From assembly GCA_034434335.1 (NCBI GenBank), contig DAOTZS010000081.1, forward strand, positions 1 to 33,852: a stretch of 33,852 bases of DNA, written 5' to 3'. The position numbers were made by a program, and so were the translations under genes. Positions 14,416 to 23,412 of the stretch are shown in pieces. Numbering within the stretch: position 1 is the stretch's first letter; each line of letters begins with the position of its first letter. Under the pieces are notes generated by a model. The model saw only the letters and a list, made by a program, of their open reading frames with translations. It did no database searches and was not told the DNA's origin. This DNA is from DAOTZS01 sp034434335 (GTDB lineage: Bacteria > Chloroflexota > Anaerolineae > CG2-30-64-16).

Positions 14416-15819
14416 ATGTCTCACAATCCTGTGTCCCACAATCGGTTATCACGACGGCAGTTCTTGCGGTATCTGGGCGCTGGGACTGCTGGTCTAGTTG
14501 GTGGAAATCTGCTTTCGGCTTGTGTTCCGCCTACACCGGAAGTGAAAGTGGTCAAGGAGACGGTCGAAGTGGTCAAGGAGGTGCCTAAGGAGATTACACC
14601 AACTCCGGCCGCACCTCTCATGCTCACACTTTGGCACCATTGGGGTGGTACTCGTGAGCCTCTTCTAAAGAAAGCTTTGGACGACTTCGCAGCTCGCAAT
14701 CCAGGCATCACGGTCGAGCCGACGCTTATCCCCTGGGATCGGAAGGAAGAGGCTGTTATGACTGCTGTCGCAGCCGGGCAGGCGCCCGACGTCTTGATGT
14801 TGAATGCTGCCGAGATGCCCCCGTATGCCATTAACAATGTCTTGCTCCCTCTTGACGAATGGGTTACCGTGGCTGGCATCACCTCTAACGAGGTTTATGA
14901 TTCGGACTGGAAAGCGTCTTTCTACAATGGCAAACAGTGGGGCCTGCCACAGACGGTTGGCGGTGCGGCTTGCCTGCTGTTCTATAACACGGCAGCTTTC
15001 GAAGAGGCTGGCCTTGACCCGACCAATCCTCCCAGGACTTGGGCTGAGATGCTAAGCGCTACCAAGACGTTGCTGAAGCAGGAAGGGGACAAGATCACGC
15101 GCTTGGGTCTTGGCTATATACCTGATGCTTGGGGGTGGCTGAACTTCTTAGCTCAGAACGACGCGCTGTGGCTTAGCAGTGATGGCCGTGAAGTCAAGAT
15201 GAACAATGACGGAGCGATTGAGGCGCTGCAGTTCATCGTAGACATTTCGGACGCGCAAGGTGGTGCGGAAAACATAGCAGCCTTCATGACTGCGGCGGGT
15301 GAAGCCGACCCCTTCATATCAGGGCGAGCGGCCATGACCTATCAGGGTGTTTGGCAATACTTCCTGATCAAGACGAATGCCCCAGATTTACCGTATATGT
15401 CAACAGTGGCACCTAACAACAAGGGGCCATGGCATGAAGCGAACTATGGCCCGCACCTCTATACACTACCAGCAGGAACGAAGCATGTACCGGAAGCGTG
15501 GAAATTGCTGCTTTGGTTGACGCGTGAGGATGGCGGGTGCAACTTCCTGATGCAGCAGTTACGGCCTTCTCCGTGGAAGAAGTGCACTGAAGAGAGCCCA
15601 ATTGCCAAAGTAGCTGACTATTGGCCAGTCGTTGTAGAGGCACTGAATAGTGCCCGTTCAGAGCCTCTTACACCGCTTTTTAACCAGTTCGCCTCTATCT
15701 GGAACGAGATGATCGAGAGAGCCACTAGGCATCAAGGCGCAGCGGCCGAGGTGATCATGTGGGCTTCGGAGGAGATGCGAAGGGCTAATGAGGAGTTCTG
15801 GGCGAAGCAAGAAGGCTAG
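14416..15819 (+). CDS. Sugar ABC transporter substrate-binding lipoprotein (Tat-type signal)
   Basis: 467 residues. The N-terminus has a twin-arginine motif (SRRQFLR, residues 12-18), a hydrophobic stretch and the lipobox LSAC with Cys36, so it should be exported by Tat and lipid-anchored. A Val/Lys/Glu linker (about 41-60) and a TPTPAAP stretch precede the binding domain, which matches the extracellular solute-binding family 1 (MalE/UgpB-like), with LTLWHHWGG at about 70-78 and the C-terminal WNEMIERA region. I chose ATG 14416 because AAGGAGGG at 14404-14411 lies just before it and the signal sequence begins there. Two permeases follow. GC content falls compared with the GH4 gene upstream. 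Confidence 0.92.
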   Translation: MSHNPVSHNRLSRRQFLRYLGAGTAGLVGGNLLSACVPPTPEVKVVKETVEVVKEVPKEITPTPAAPLMLTLWHHWGGTREPLLKKALDDFAARNPGITVEPTLIPWDRKEEAVMTAVAAGQAPDVLMLNAAEMPPYAINNVLLPLDEWVTVAGITSNEVYDSDWKASFYNGKQWGLPQTVGGAACLLFYNTAAFEEAGLDPTNPPRTWAEMLSATKTLLKQEGDKITRLGLGYIPDAWGWLNFLAQNDALWLSSDGREVKMNNDGAIEALQFIVDISDAQGGAENIAAFMTAAGEADPFISGRAAMTYQGVWQYFLIKTNAPDLPYMSTVAPNNKGPWHEANYGPHLYTLPAGTKHVPEAWKLLLWLTREDGGCNFLMQQLRPSPWKKCTEESPIAKVADYWPVVVEALNSARSEPLTPLFNQFASIWNEMIERATRHQGAAAEVIMWASEEMRRANEEFWAKQEG

Positions 15820-15857
15820 TGACTTCATCAAACCAATGCTCGTTCTTAGCTGAGATC

Positions 15858-15894
15858 GAGGTCAGGTACAGCATTGCGTGCTGTACCTGACCTC
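15858..15894 (+). terminator. Perfect 16-bp hairpin between binding-protein and permease genes
   Basis: GAGGTCAGGTACAGCA at 15858-15873, loop TTGCG, and its exact reverse complement at 15879-15894. No T tract follows. In many importer operons a hairpin here protects or partly terminates the message so that binding protein is made in excess over permease; this is the likely role. Confidence 0.65.
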
Positions 15895-15941
15895 ATCGCC
15901 TAGCGGTAGCAGACTCTTATCAATGAGAGGGACTTATAGTC

Positions 15942-16862
15942 ATGCCAATCGCTATAAATAGGCGACCTCGGCGGTGGTCGCGCATGCAACGGCGAGAAGC
16001 ATTGATAGGGCTAGCTTTTATCACACCAGTTATTCTGGGCTTCCTAGTTTTTAACATCGGCCCTATTGTAGCATCGCTCATTCTGAGTTTCACTGATTAT
16101 AACATTCTCAGCAGATCACCCAAGTGGATAGGGCTGGCAAACTATTACAAGGCCTTCTCTGAGCCACTGTTTTATAAGTCCCTGGGCAACACGCTTTACT
16201 ATACCATTTTTCGTATCCCGCTAAGCGTGATCCTGGCTTTTGTCTTAGCTACGATGGTCAAAAAAACCTCTGTGGTCTCTATTGCTTATCGTACTGCGAT
16301 CTACATCCCAAGTATTGTTCCCAGTGTTGCTGCAGCGGTTGTCTGGCTGGTCATTCTTAACCCGCAGGCTGGCCTCCTGAACCGTCTATTGGAATTAGTA
16401 GGTCTACAGGGACCAGGTTGGCTTACGAGTCCCACCTGGGCTAAGCCAGCAATTATACTAATGAACTTATGGCAGATCGGTGGTAGTTTTGTTATCTTTC
16501 TGGCTGGATTGCAAGAGATCCCAACCGAGTATTATGAAGCGGCCAAGGTTGATGGTGCATCGACATGGGATACCTTCTGGCGAATCACAGTGCCATTGAT
16601 GACTCCCACAATCCTATTCAATGGTGTTATCGAGTCCATCTATGCCTTCCAAGTATTTGAAGCAGCTTTTATTACCACTGGTGGGGGGCCTCTGCGAGCG
16701 ACTTACTTTATGGCCCTCTATATTTATGATAATGCTTTTAAGTTCCTACAAATGGGCTTTGCTTCTGCCATAGCCTGGTTAATGTTTGTTCTGATTCTAG
16801 CCTTCACCATCGGTGTGCTTCGTACCTCTCGACACTGGGTATACTATGGAGGTGAACGATGA
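15942..16862 (+). CDS. Sugar ABC transporter permease, MalF/UgpA type
   Basis: 306 residues, six predicted membrane segments, the first at about 21-50 after a basic N-terminus. The cytoplasmic EAA loop EAAKVDGA is at 199-206, followed by FWRITVPLMTPT, which docks on the ATPase. The ATG follows a GAGAGGGAC site. The next permease begins inside its stop codon (ATGA). The gene is much poorer in GC than the flanking genes (27 of 60 bases G or C at 16201-16260). No partner ATPase is in the window; carbohydrate importers of this kind often share one MsmX/UgpC-type ATPase. Confidence 0.93.
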   Translation: MPIAINRRPRRWSRMQRREALIGLAFITPVILGFLVFNIGPIVASLILSFTDYNILSRSPKWIGLANYYKAFSEPLFYKSLGNTLYYTIFRIPLSVILAFVLATMVKKTSVVSIAYRTAIYIPSIVPSVAAAVVWLVILNPQAGLLNRLLELVGLQGPGWLTSPTWAKPAIILMNLWQIGGSFVIFLAGLQEIPTEYYEAAKVDGASTWDTFWRITVPLMTPTILFNGVIESIYAFQVFEAAFITTGGGPLRATYFMALYIYDNAFKFLQMGFASAIAWLMFVLILAFTIGVLRTSRHWVYYGGER

Positions 16863-17746
16863 GTCACCGATCTCAGCTTGCTATTCACCGCGGTCATCCT
16901 TTGGTCATGCCCAAATATCTTATGCATTGGATATTGGCAGCTTTATTGCACTTGATACTAATTGGCATCAGTGCTATGGCACTTCTGCCACTAATATATA
17001 TGCTCTTGACATCGCTACAGAGCTTATCTCAGGTCCTCAAAGGCGCCCAGCTACTCCCTGACCCGCCGACTTTAGAGGCATACAGTTTTGTGCTAACACG
17101 TATACCATTCCTCGTCTACCTAAAGAATACACTCGTGATCACTCTAGGTGCCCTAATGGGAGCCTTTATTTCTAATACTCTGGGAGCTTACGGTTTCGCT
17201 CGTTTTCGCTTTCCTGGGCGTGAAATTATTTTTGGTGCACTCCTTAGTTCTATGATGTTGCCTGGCGTTGTTAGGCTGGTCCCAACCTACATCTTATTCC
17301 TGAAGCTAGGCTGGATAAACACTTTCTTACCGCTCATTATACCCGCTTGGTTTGGCTCTCCGTTCTTCGTGTTTCTGTTACGCCAGTTCTTCCGCGGACT
17401 TCCAGAAGACCTGTTCGACGCTGCCAAAATAGATGGCTGTAATGAATTGAGGACGCTGTTTTACATCGTTATGCCCTTGGCCAAGCCAGCCCTGGCGACC
17501 ATGCTCATTTTCAGTGCTCAAGGCTCTTGGAACGACTTTATGGGGCCACTATTGTACTTAAAGAATGCCAAATTGCGGACCCTGGCTCTCGGCCTCTACG
17601 CTTTTCGCTCAGAACCTCAAGGTATTCCGAGTTGGAACAACTTAATGGCTATTGCCGTACTCATGGTGTTACCTGTTCTCATCCTGTTTGCCTTATTCCA
17701 GCGTTATTTTATTGAAGGTATCACCATAAGCGGTATCAAGGGTTGA
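16859..17746 (+). CDS. Sugar ABC transporter permease, MalG/UgpE type
   Basis: 295 residues, six membrane segments, the first at about 25-50. The EAA loop DAAKIDGC is at 187-194, followed by LFYIVMPLAKPALATM. The ATG overlaps the stop of the first permease, and GGAGG at 16848-16852 is 6 bases upstream. Together with the binding lipoprotein it forms a CUT1-type importer for an oligosaccharide or glycoside. Low GC (24 of 60 at 16921-16980) matches the first permease. Confidence 0.93.
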   Translation: MSHRSQLAIHRGHPLVMPKYLMHWILAALLHLILIGISAMALLPLIYMLLTSLQSLSQVLKGAQLLPDPPTLEAYSFVLTRIPFLVYLKNTLVITLGALMGAFISNTLGAYGFARFRFPGREIIFGALLSSMMLPGVVRLVPTYILFLKLGWINTFLPLIIPAWFGSPFFVFLLRQFFRGLPEDLFDAAKIDGCNELRTLFYIVMPLAKPALATMLIFSAQGSWNDFMGPLLYLKNAKLRTLALGLYAFRSEPQGIPSWNNLMAIAVLMVLPVLILFALFQRYFIEGITISGIKG

Positions 17747-17786
17747 AAAATACACTATCGGCTAATTCTTTCTTTGAGGGGGATCG

Positions 17787-18938
17787 ATGCGCCGAATAAT
17801 ACGTCGCTCTTTGAGTTCCAAAGAACGCTTATTGTGTGTACTGCAGCACCAGGAACCTGATCGTATTCCAATTTGGATGTTGTTCCCACGGGAGAGCTAT
17901 AACGCGTATGTTGACGTTTACAACTTACCGGCTTATAGCGAGATTGCATACTATATTCGCCAGCATACGGATTTCTTTGACCGTCGCAGTATTAGTGTGC
18001 CATTTCTGTTTACATCTGTGGCCCAATTCGATCATCGCACTGTCGTTGAAGATCAAATTGAGGTCACTAAAAGCACCCTTAATACACCCTATGGTCAGCT
18101 GATTCAAGAAACCAAACGTAATTCCCGGTCTAGCACCCATTGGAGGACCAAATACCTGTTCCGACAGATTGAGGATTTGGAGAAGGCCCTAGCTATCCCG
18201 TATGAGCCGGCTGTCCCCGACCTCAGCGACTTCCTGGCGGCCAGCAAACGGCTGGGTGACGACGGCCTGATGATGATGGACCTCCCCACCCCGGTAGAGT
18301 TCATCGGCGAGTATACCGCACCGGAAGACTTTGCTTATTGGATTGCCACCGAGAAAGACGCTCTGATGCACTTTCTAGATGTGGTCTTCGAACGAGAATA
18401 TCGCTGGCTGGAGGAAGCTTTACAGTTAGGAGCTGGCCCAGTTTTCTTTGTGACCGGCACGGAATTCGTGGCCCCGCCACTAGCATCGCCACATGTTTTC
18501 GCCCATCTTTCCACACGCTACAACCAGCCGCTCTTTGAGCTAATTCATCGCTACGGTTGTTACGTTATTGTGCACCATCATGGCCGTATCCGAGCAGTGC
18601 TCGACCAGATCGTGGAGGCCGGCGCAGATGGCATCCATCCAATCGAGGAGCCCCCGATTGGAGACATGCCGTTAGCTGAAGCTAAGCAGATCCTGGCCGG
18701 GCGAACGACCATCGTTGGCAGTGTGCAATACGACAACTTGGCTCGCTTGCCCGACGACGAGTTTGAGGCTTTGATCCGCCGCCAGATCCGCGACGCGGCA
18801 CCCGGTGGTGGCTTTATCTTAGCTCCAACGGCTGGCCCCTATGAAGCGGAGATCACATCTCAGCATGTCCGTAATCTGCGGCGCATGGTGGACCTAGCGC
18901 GTGAGCTTGGCACTTACCCGCTTTCGACAAACATCTAA
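17787..18938 (+). CDS. URO-D-superfamily protein 2 (MtaA/MtbA-like fold, H-H-H-G at metal site)
   Basis: 383 residues; GAGGGGGATCG precedes the ATG. The N-terminus SSKERLLCVLQHQEPDRIPIW is the standard opening of URO-D-like proteins. VIVHHHGRIRAVLDQIVEAG at 260-279 is the place where corrinoid:CoM methyltransferases carry H-x-C zinc ligands; here residues 263-266 are H-H-H-G, so a His replaces the Cys. IVGSVQYDN and the C-terminal FILAPTAGPYE resemble the GGI and end-of-barrel stretches of the family. The haem-enzyme signature is absent. It lies between the sugar permeases and an MttB-like gene, so the substrate is probably brought in by that importer. The exact reaction, possibly methyl or C1-group transfer, is not known. 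Confidence 0.8.
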   Translation: MRRIIRRSLSSKERLLCVLQHQEPDRIPIWMLFPRESYNAYVDVYNLPAYSEIAYYIRQHTDFFDRRSISVPFLFTSVAQFDHRTVVEDQIEVTKSTLNTPYGQLIQETKRNSRSSTHWRTKYLFRQIEDLEKALAIPYEPAVPDLSDFLAASKRLGDDGLMMMDLPTPVEFIGEYTAPEDFAYWIATEKDALMHFLDVVFEREYRWLEEALQLGAGPVFFVTGTEFVAPPLASPHVFAHLSTRYNQPLFELIHRYGCYVIVHHHGRIRAVLDQIVEAGADGIHPIEEPPIGDMPLAEAKQILAGRTTIVGSVQYDNLARLPDDEFEALIRRQIRDAAPGGGFILAPTAGPYEAEITSQHVRNLRRMVDLARELGTYPLSTNI

Positions 18939-18946
18939 CGATTGAG

Positions 18947-20329
18947 ATGAGCACGATGCGCCGAGTACAACTGCGAATCGCTGTAGATGTGACGGCAGAG
19001 GATCTAGACCTGATAGAGGCATGGGCTGTTGAAATCCTGGATCAGGTTGGGCTGGCGGTGCCGTTGCCAGTCGCGTTGCAGCGTCTGGCAGCGTTCCCCA
19101 CTGTGCGCATCCAGGGCGATCGAGTGCATTTTGATGGTGACTATATCCTAGCTCTGTTGCATTCGTGCCGGAGCCCACGGCCATTGCAGGCTGATTCTCA
19201 GATCCGGGTACTGGCAGGCGGGGGCGCGCTGAGCATTATTGATGATCGCACCGGTGCGCTGCGTACCGCAACTACGGACGATCTGCTGCGTGCATTTCGA
19301 ATCTGTGATCGGCTAGGGTTGGGTGGTGATCCGCCGGTGATTCCGGTTGATATACCCGAGCCACTGCGCGAGGTCGCTCTTTACAAGCTGGCATGGGAAA
19401 ACACCAGGGAATTCAACGGGCGGGACATCAGCTCCGTCGGCGTCGGCGAATATGTGTATCAAATGGCGCAGGTAGCGGCCAAGCCTTTCAGCCTTTCCCT
19501 GTATATCATCAGTCCACTACGCGTGAATGCCGAGAACCTGGCCCTGATACTGCACTTCGCCGACCGTCTGGCGAGCGTCTCGGTGGGGACGATGCCGATG
19601 CCAGGGGCTACAGCGCCTTTGCTAGCGCCCGGCTACCTGGCGCAGGCCCTGGCGGAGATTATCGGCGGTTATGCCATACTATCATTGCTGATGCCGCATG
19701 CGAAAGTGACTTTCGGCCTCAAACTCCTTGCCTTTGATCCTTATGCTGGGGGTATCGGGTGTGGTAGCCCTGAATCGCTGCTGCAAGGACAACTGGAGGT
19801 TGCCCTTCTAAGGCGTTATGACATTATCCCTACCCATTACTTTTGGAGTATGGCGGGTGGCTGCGACGCTCAAGCGGCAGCCGAACGGATGGCGGGAGTG
19901 CTATTGGGGGCATTGGCAGGGGTGCGTGTCTTTGGCGTGGCGGGGCGATTGCAAGGTGAGGCATTCAGCCTGGAACAACTTCTCATTGACCTAGAAATCG
20001 CTGCCTATGTCGAACGCGTTGTTCGGGGTCAGGCCTGGGACGATGCAGGCCAGGCCTGGTTGGCCGAGGTCCAGGACGCCGTCGCGGAAGGCACTTATCT
20101 TGGCTCGCCAGGTACAGTCGCTCATTATCGGGCCGAGACGTTGCATCGCAGCCTCTTTGACCGTCAAAACCTGGCTCAGCGCCGAGGACAAAGCCAGCCT
20201 GATCTGATGGAACGGGTGCGGCGTCAACTGGTTGCTTTGGACGTGCCGGGCCCGGAGTACCTGTCAGTGGAGGCTCGCAACGAACTGAATCGCATCTACA
20301 AACACGCAGAGGCCTGCTTCGGTGCGTGA
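18947..20329 (+). CDS. MttB-superfamily (trimethylamine methyltransferase-like) protein without pyrrolysine
   Basis: 460 residues with no in-frame amber codon. It matches the MttB/COG5598 barrel: an N-terminal helical part with EILDQVGLAVPL near 29-40, PMPGATAPL at 217-225 followed by ALAEIIGGYAI, and CDAQAAAE at 306-313, all hallmarks of the family. Well-studied non-pyrrolysine members demethylate quaternary amines such as glycine betaine and pass the methyl group to a corrinoid protein. No corrinoid protein (DxHxxG) or corrinoid activase is encoded in the window, so either it is elsewhere or the enzyme does other chemistry. It starts 8 bases after URO-D protein 2 and is followed by an FAD oxidoreductase, clearly one operon. 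A weak ribosome site and a second ATG at 18956 leave the start slightly open. Confidence 0.8.
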   Translation: MSTMRRVQLRIAVDVTAEDLDLIEAWAVEILDQVGLAVPLPVALQRLAAFPTVRIQGDRVHFDGDYILALLHSCRSPRPLQADSQIRVLAGGGALSIIDDRTGALRTATTDDLLRAFRICDRLGLGGDPPVIPVDIPEPLREVALYKLAWENTREFNGRDISSVGVGEYVYQMAQVAAKPFSLSLYIISPLRVNAENLALILHFADRLASVSVGTMPMPGATAPLLAPGYLAQALAEIIGGYAILSLLMPHAKVTFGLKLLAFDPYAGGIGCGSPESLLQGQLEVALLRRYDIIPTHYFWSMAGGCDAQAAAERMAGVLLGALAGVRVFGVAGRLQGEAFSLEQLLIDLEIAAYVERVVRGQAWDDAGQAWLAEVQDAVAEGTYLGSPGTVAHYRAETLHRSLFDRQNLAQRRGQSQPDLMERVRRQLVALDVPGPEYLSVEARNELNRIYKHAEACFGA

Positions 20330-20346
20330 ACTAGGGAGGGAGTTAG

Positions 20347-22125
20347 ATGAAAGGTCTACTTGGCTCTGCTAACTGCGGGATCAAAAAGGAATTGCACGAG
20401 GTTGACGTCTGCGTGGTGGGTGGTGGGCTCGCGGGCCTGTGTGCTGCACTAGCAGCTGCTCGCCATGGCGCACGAACACTGCTGATGCATGAGCGGCCCG
20501 TGTTAGGTGGCAACGCTTCCAGTGAGATTAGGATGCACATCTGTGGAGCAGATCGCCATGGTGCACTACCTAACCTGCGCGAGAGTGGCATTCTGGAAGA
20601 ACTACGACTGGAGAACGCGCGGCGTAATCCCACTCAGAGCTACTCGGTTTGGGATGCTATCCTCTACGAGAAAGCGCGTTTTCAACCAGGGCTCACCCTA
20701 TTACTGAACTGTACATGCCAAGAAGCCGAGATGGAAGGGCAACATATAGTTAGTGTCACAGGGTGGCAGATGACCACCGAAACTTATCACACTGTTCGCG
20801 CTAACCTATTCATTGACTGTTCCGGCGATGCGATCCTGGCGCCCCTGACCGGTGCTGAGTTCCGTATGGGACGAGAAGGCCGCTACGAGTTTGACGAATC
20901 GCTCGCTCCGGAGAAGCCTGATTCACAAACTATGGGAATGACTTGCCTGTTCGAGGCACGCGAGTACGAGACACCGCAGCCTTTTGAGCCGCCCTCCTGG
21001 GCTTATGTATTCCCTCACGACGAGGATTTGCCTTATGGAGCCGAAGGACATCACTGGTGGCGATATGGTTACTGGTGGATAGAGTTAGGTGGAGATCAGC
21101 ACAGCATCTACGACACGGAAGCATTGCGCGATGAGCTGCTGAAGATTGTATTCGGTGTTTGGGATCATATCAAGAATCGTGGCGATCATGAGGCCGACAA
21201 CTGGGCGTTGGAGTGGATCGGTTTTTTGCCCGGCAAACGGGAGAGCCGTCGCTATATTGGTGACTATGTGCTGAGTCAACGCGATATCGAAGCCGGTGGA
21301 CCTTTTCCCGACGTGGTAGCCTATGGTGGTTGGCCTATGGACGTTCACCATCCTGCCGGCTTTAGAGCGGTAAGGCTGGGCTCTCCGGTAACGATCTTTC
21401 ATCCAACTCCATCTCCCTATGGTATTCCGCTTCGGGCACTCTACTCGCGTAACATAGATAATTTGTTCTTTGCCGGTCGCTGTGCCAGTTGTACCCACAT
21501 AGCAATGAGCTCCACTCGCGTGATGGGGACCGCGTGCAGCATGGGACAGGCGGTTGGCACCGCTGCTGCCCTGGCTGTGAGAGATGGCCTCTCGCCTCGC
21601 GAGGTGGGATGGCAACGGATCTACGAACTTCAACAGACTCTGTTGAGGGATGACTGCTATTTGCCAGGCATTCGCCAGATGTTCGGCCCCTTGACGCAGG
21701 CGGCCCGTCTGATCTCTTCGCGAGGGGACCCGGAGCCTTTGCGTGATGGTATCAATCGCCCGGTAGATACTGATAGCCACTGCTGGCCTTGCGCGCCCGG
21801 TGATTGGGTGGCCTATCTCCTGTTCAACGCGGCCCAGATTGAGGAAGTGACCGTGATCGTTGACAGCGCACTGGACCGATTGCTGACCCAGGATCACGAT
21901 AAGCCACAGCCAGGGCAGCTCTTTACCGTGCCACCGGTCATGCCAAAGTCATTTCATCTCGATGTGCTAATGTGTGGACAATGGGTTCCTTATTGCGAAG
22001 TCCGCGGCAACTATCAACGTTTGGTCCGCCTGCCTTTGCGCAAGATGGTAGAGGGTGTGCGTTTTGTCCTTGATGAAACTTGGGGTAGCGACATGACTAG
22101 GTTGTACGCGTTCTACCTCGATTGA
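20347..22125 (+). CDS. FAD-dependent oxidoreductase (FAD_oxidored family)
   Basis: 592 residues. The dinucleotide motif VVGGGLAGLCAALAAARHG begins at residue 23, followed by LGGNASSEIRMH at about 53-64, typical of the FAD_oxidored family. Near residues 375-412, FFAGRCASCTHIAMSS and MGQAVGTAAALA form the second FAD-binding stretch. The C-terminal ~150 residues are beta-rich and resemble the accessory domain found in members encoded near polysaccharide genes. A strong GGGAGGGAG site precedes the ATG. Substrates of this family are mostly unknown; a sugar or secondary alcohol is plausible from context. GC is low (26 of 60 at 20701-20760) and rises abruptly in the next gene. Confidence 0.87.
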   Translation: MKGLLGSANCGIKKELHEVDVCVVGGGLAGLCAALAAARHGARTLLMHERPVLGGNASSEIRMHICGADRHGALPNLRESGILEELRLENARRNPTQSYSVWDAILYEKARFQPGLTLLLNCTCQEAEMEGQHIVSVTGWQMTTETYHTVRANLFIDCSGDAILAPLTGAEFRMGREGRYEFDESLAPEKPDSQTMGMTCLFEAREYETPQPFEPPSWAYVFPHDEDLPYGAEGHHWWRYGYWWIELGGDQHSIYDTEALRDELLKIVFGVWDHIKNRGDHEADNWALEWIGFLPGKRESRRYIGDYVLSQRDIEAGGPFPDVVAYGGWPMDVHHPAGFRAVRLGSPVTIFHPTPSPYGIPLRALYSRNIDNLFFAGRCASCTHIAMSSTRVMGTACSMGQAVGTAAALAVRDGLSPREVGWQRIYELQQTLLRDDCYLPGIRQMFGPLTQAARLISSRGDPEPLRDGINRPVDTDSHCWPCAPGDWVAYLLFNAAQIEEVTVIVDSALDRLLTQDHDKPQPGQLFTVPPVMPKSFHLDVLMCGQWVPYCEVRGNYQRLVRLPLRKMVEGVRFVLDETWGSDMTRLYAFYLD

Positions 22126-22145
22126 AAGGGCCCAGAACCCAGCAA

Positions 22146-23351
22146 ATGGTAATAGACATGCCTGCACAACTGACCTCCCGAGAGCGCATGCTGCGCGCCA
22201 TGCGCCGGCAGGAAACCGATTATGTGCCTTGCGCTTTCATGAGCTTCGGCGCCATGCGCGCTCGTTGTCAAGATGCCTACGAGCTGGCCGAACGGGAGCT
22301 GGAGCTGGGGCTGGATAGCTGGCTTTTCGTGCCGTCGAGCTGGCGCAACGCGCGGCCCAACCATCCCGACCTGCGCGGCCTGCCGGTGCGCCTGCCCCAG
22401 GCAGTGCGAACCGACCTCTGGCTGGAGGAGAGACCGGGCCAGCCCCATCCCATCCTGCATAAAACCTATCACACACCCCTGGGGCAGCTCACCACCGCCG
22501 TGCGCAAGACCACTGACTGGCCTCACGGCAACTTCGTCCCCTTGGTGGACGATTACCAGATCCCCCGCGCGATCAAACCCCTGGTAACCAGCCACTCCGA
22601 TCTGGCGGCCTTGCGCTTCATACTGCAGCCTCCCGCAGCAGAGGACATCGCCGCTCTGCAGGCTGAAATGGAGCGGGCGCGCACGTTTGCCGGCCACTAT
22701 GGCCTGTTGATCGCCGGCGGTTGGGGTGTGGGCGCCGACATGGCAGCCTGGCTGTGTGGGCTGCAGAACCTGGTGCTGATGGCCGTGGATGAGCCTGATC
22801 TGCTGGAAGAGCTGTTGGCCATTATCGGCATCTGGAACGAGCAGCGCATGCGCGCTATCCTGGAGGCAGGGGTAGATCTGTTCATCCGCCGCGGTTGGTA
22901 CGAGAGCGCCCAGTTCTGGTCACCCAGGCTCTACCAGCGTTTCCTCCTGCCCTGGCTACAACGGGAAGCGCGCCTGGCCCACGAATACGGCGCCCTCTTC
23001 GGCTATATCATGACGGCCGGCCTGATCCCCATGCTGGACAGCATCCTGGAGGCCGGCGTGGATGTGCTGATTGGACTGGACCCACTCCAGCAAGGGAGCG
23101 ATCCATTGCGCAGCGCGCGCGATCGGGTGAGCCACAGGATTTGCCTCTGGGGCGGCGTGAATGCCGCACTCACGGTAGAACAGGGCACCCCTGACGAGGT
23201 ACGGGAGGCAGTCCGCTATGCCTTGGAGGTCATGCGAGGGGTGAATGGCTTCATCCTCTCCCCGGTGGACAACATCACCGAGATCACCCCCAAGGCGTGG
23301 CGCAATGTGGACGCCTTCATCGCAGCCTGGCAGCAGTTCCGCACCCGATAG
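22146..23351 (+). CDS. URO-D-superfamily protein 3 (no zinc ligands at usual site)
   Basis: About 401 residues. LTSRERMLRAMRRQETDYVP is the usual N-terminal opening of URO-D-like proteins. Where methyltransferases have H-x-C-G it reads M-T-A-G (in LFGYIMTAGLIPMLDSILEAG), so neither zinc ligand is present, although the following GVDVLIGLDPLQQG and LWGGVNA stretches keep the barrel pattern. ATG 22146 or 22158 may be the start; a TTG at 22122 overlaps the FAD gene's stop but has no suitable ribosome site. GC is high (44 of 60 at 22321-22380), in contrast with the gene just before it. Function unknown; it sits next to a sugar kinase. Confidence 0.78.
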   Translation: MVIDMPAQLTSRERMLRAMRRQETDYVPCAFMSFGAMRARCQDAYELAERELELGLDSWLFVPSSWRNARPNHPDLRGLPVRLPQAVRTDLWLEERPGQPHPILHKTYHTPLGQLTTAVRKTTDWPHGNFVPLVDDYQIPRAIKPLVTSHSDLAALRFILQPPAAEDIAALQAEMERARTFAGHYGLLIAGGWGVGADMAAWLCGLQNLVLMAVDEPDLLEELLAIIGIWNEQRMRAILEAGVDLFIRRGWYESAQFWSPRLYQRFLLPWLQREARLAHEYGALFGYIMTAGLIPMLDSILEAGVDVLIGLDPLQQGSDPLRSARDRVSHRICLWGGVNAALTVEQGTPDEVREAVRYALEVMRGVNGFILSPVDNITEITPKAWRNVDAFIAAWQQFRTR

Positions 23352-23412
23352 CCTGCCCCCCCGCTGTTGTCGCGAGCTGCAGGCTGGCCGCGTATGAGAG
23401 TGAAGTACACCC

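Noticed and set aside
18947..20329. Pyrrolysine-containing trimethylamine methyltransferase
   Set aside because: The gene reads through without any in-frame amber codon, so it is a non-pyrrolysine member and trimethylamine specificity cannot be assumed.
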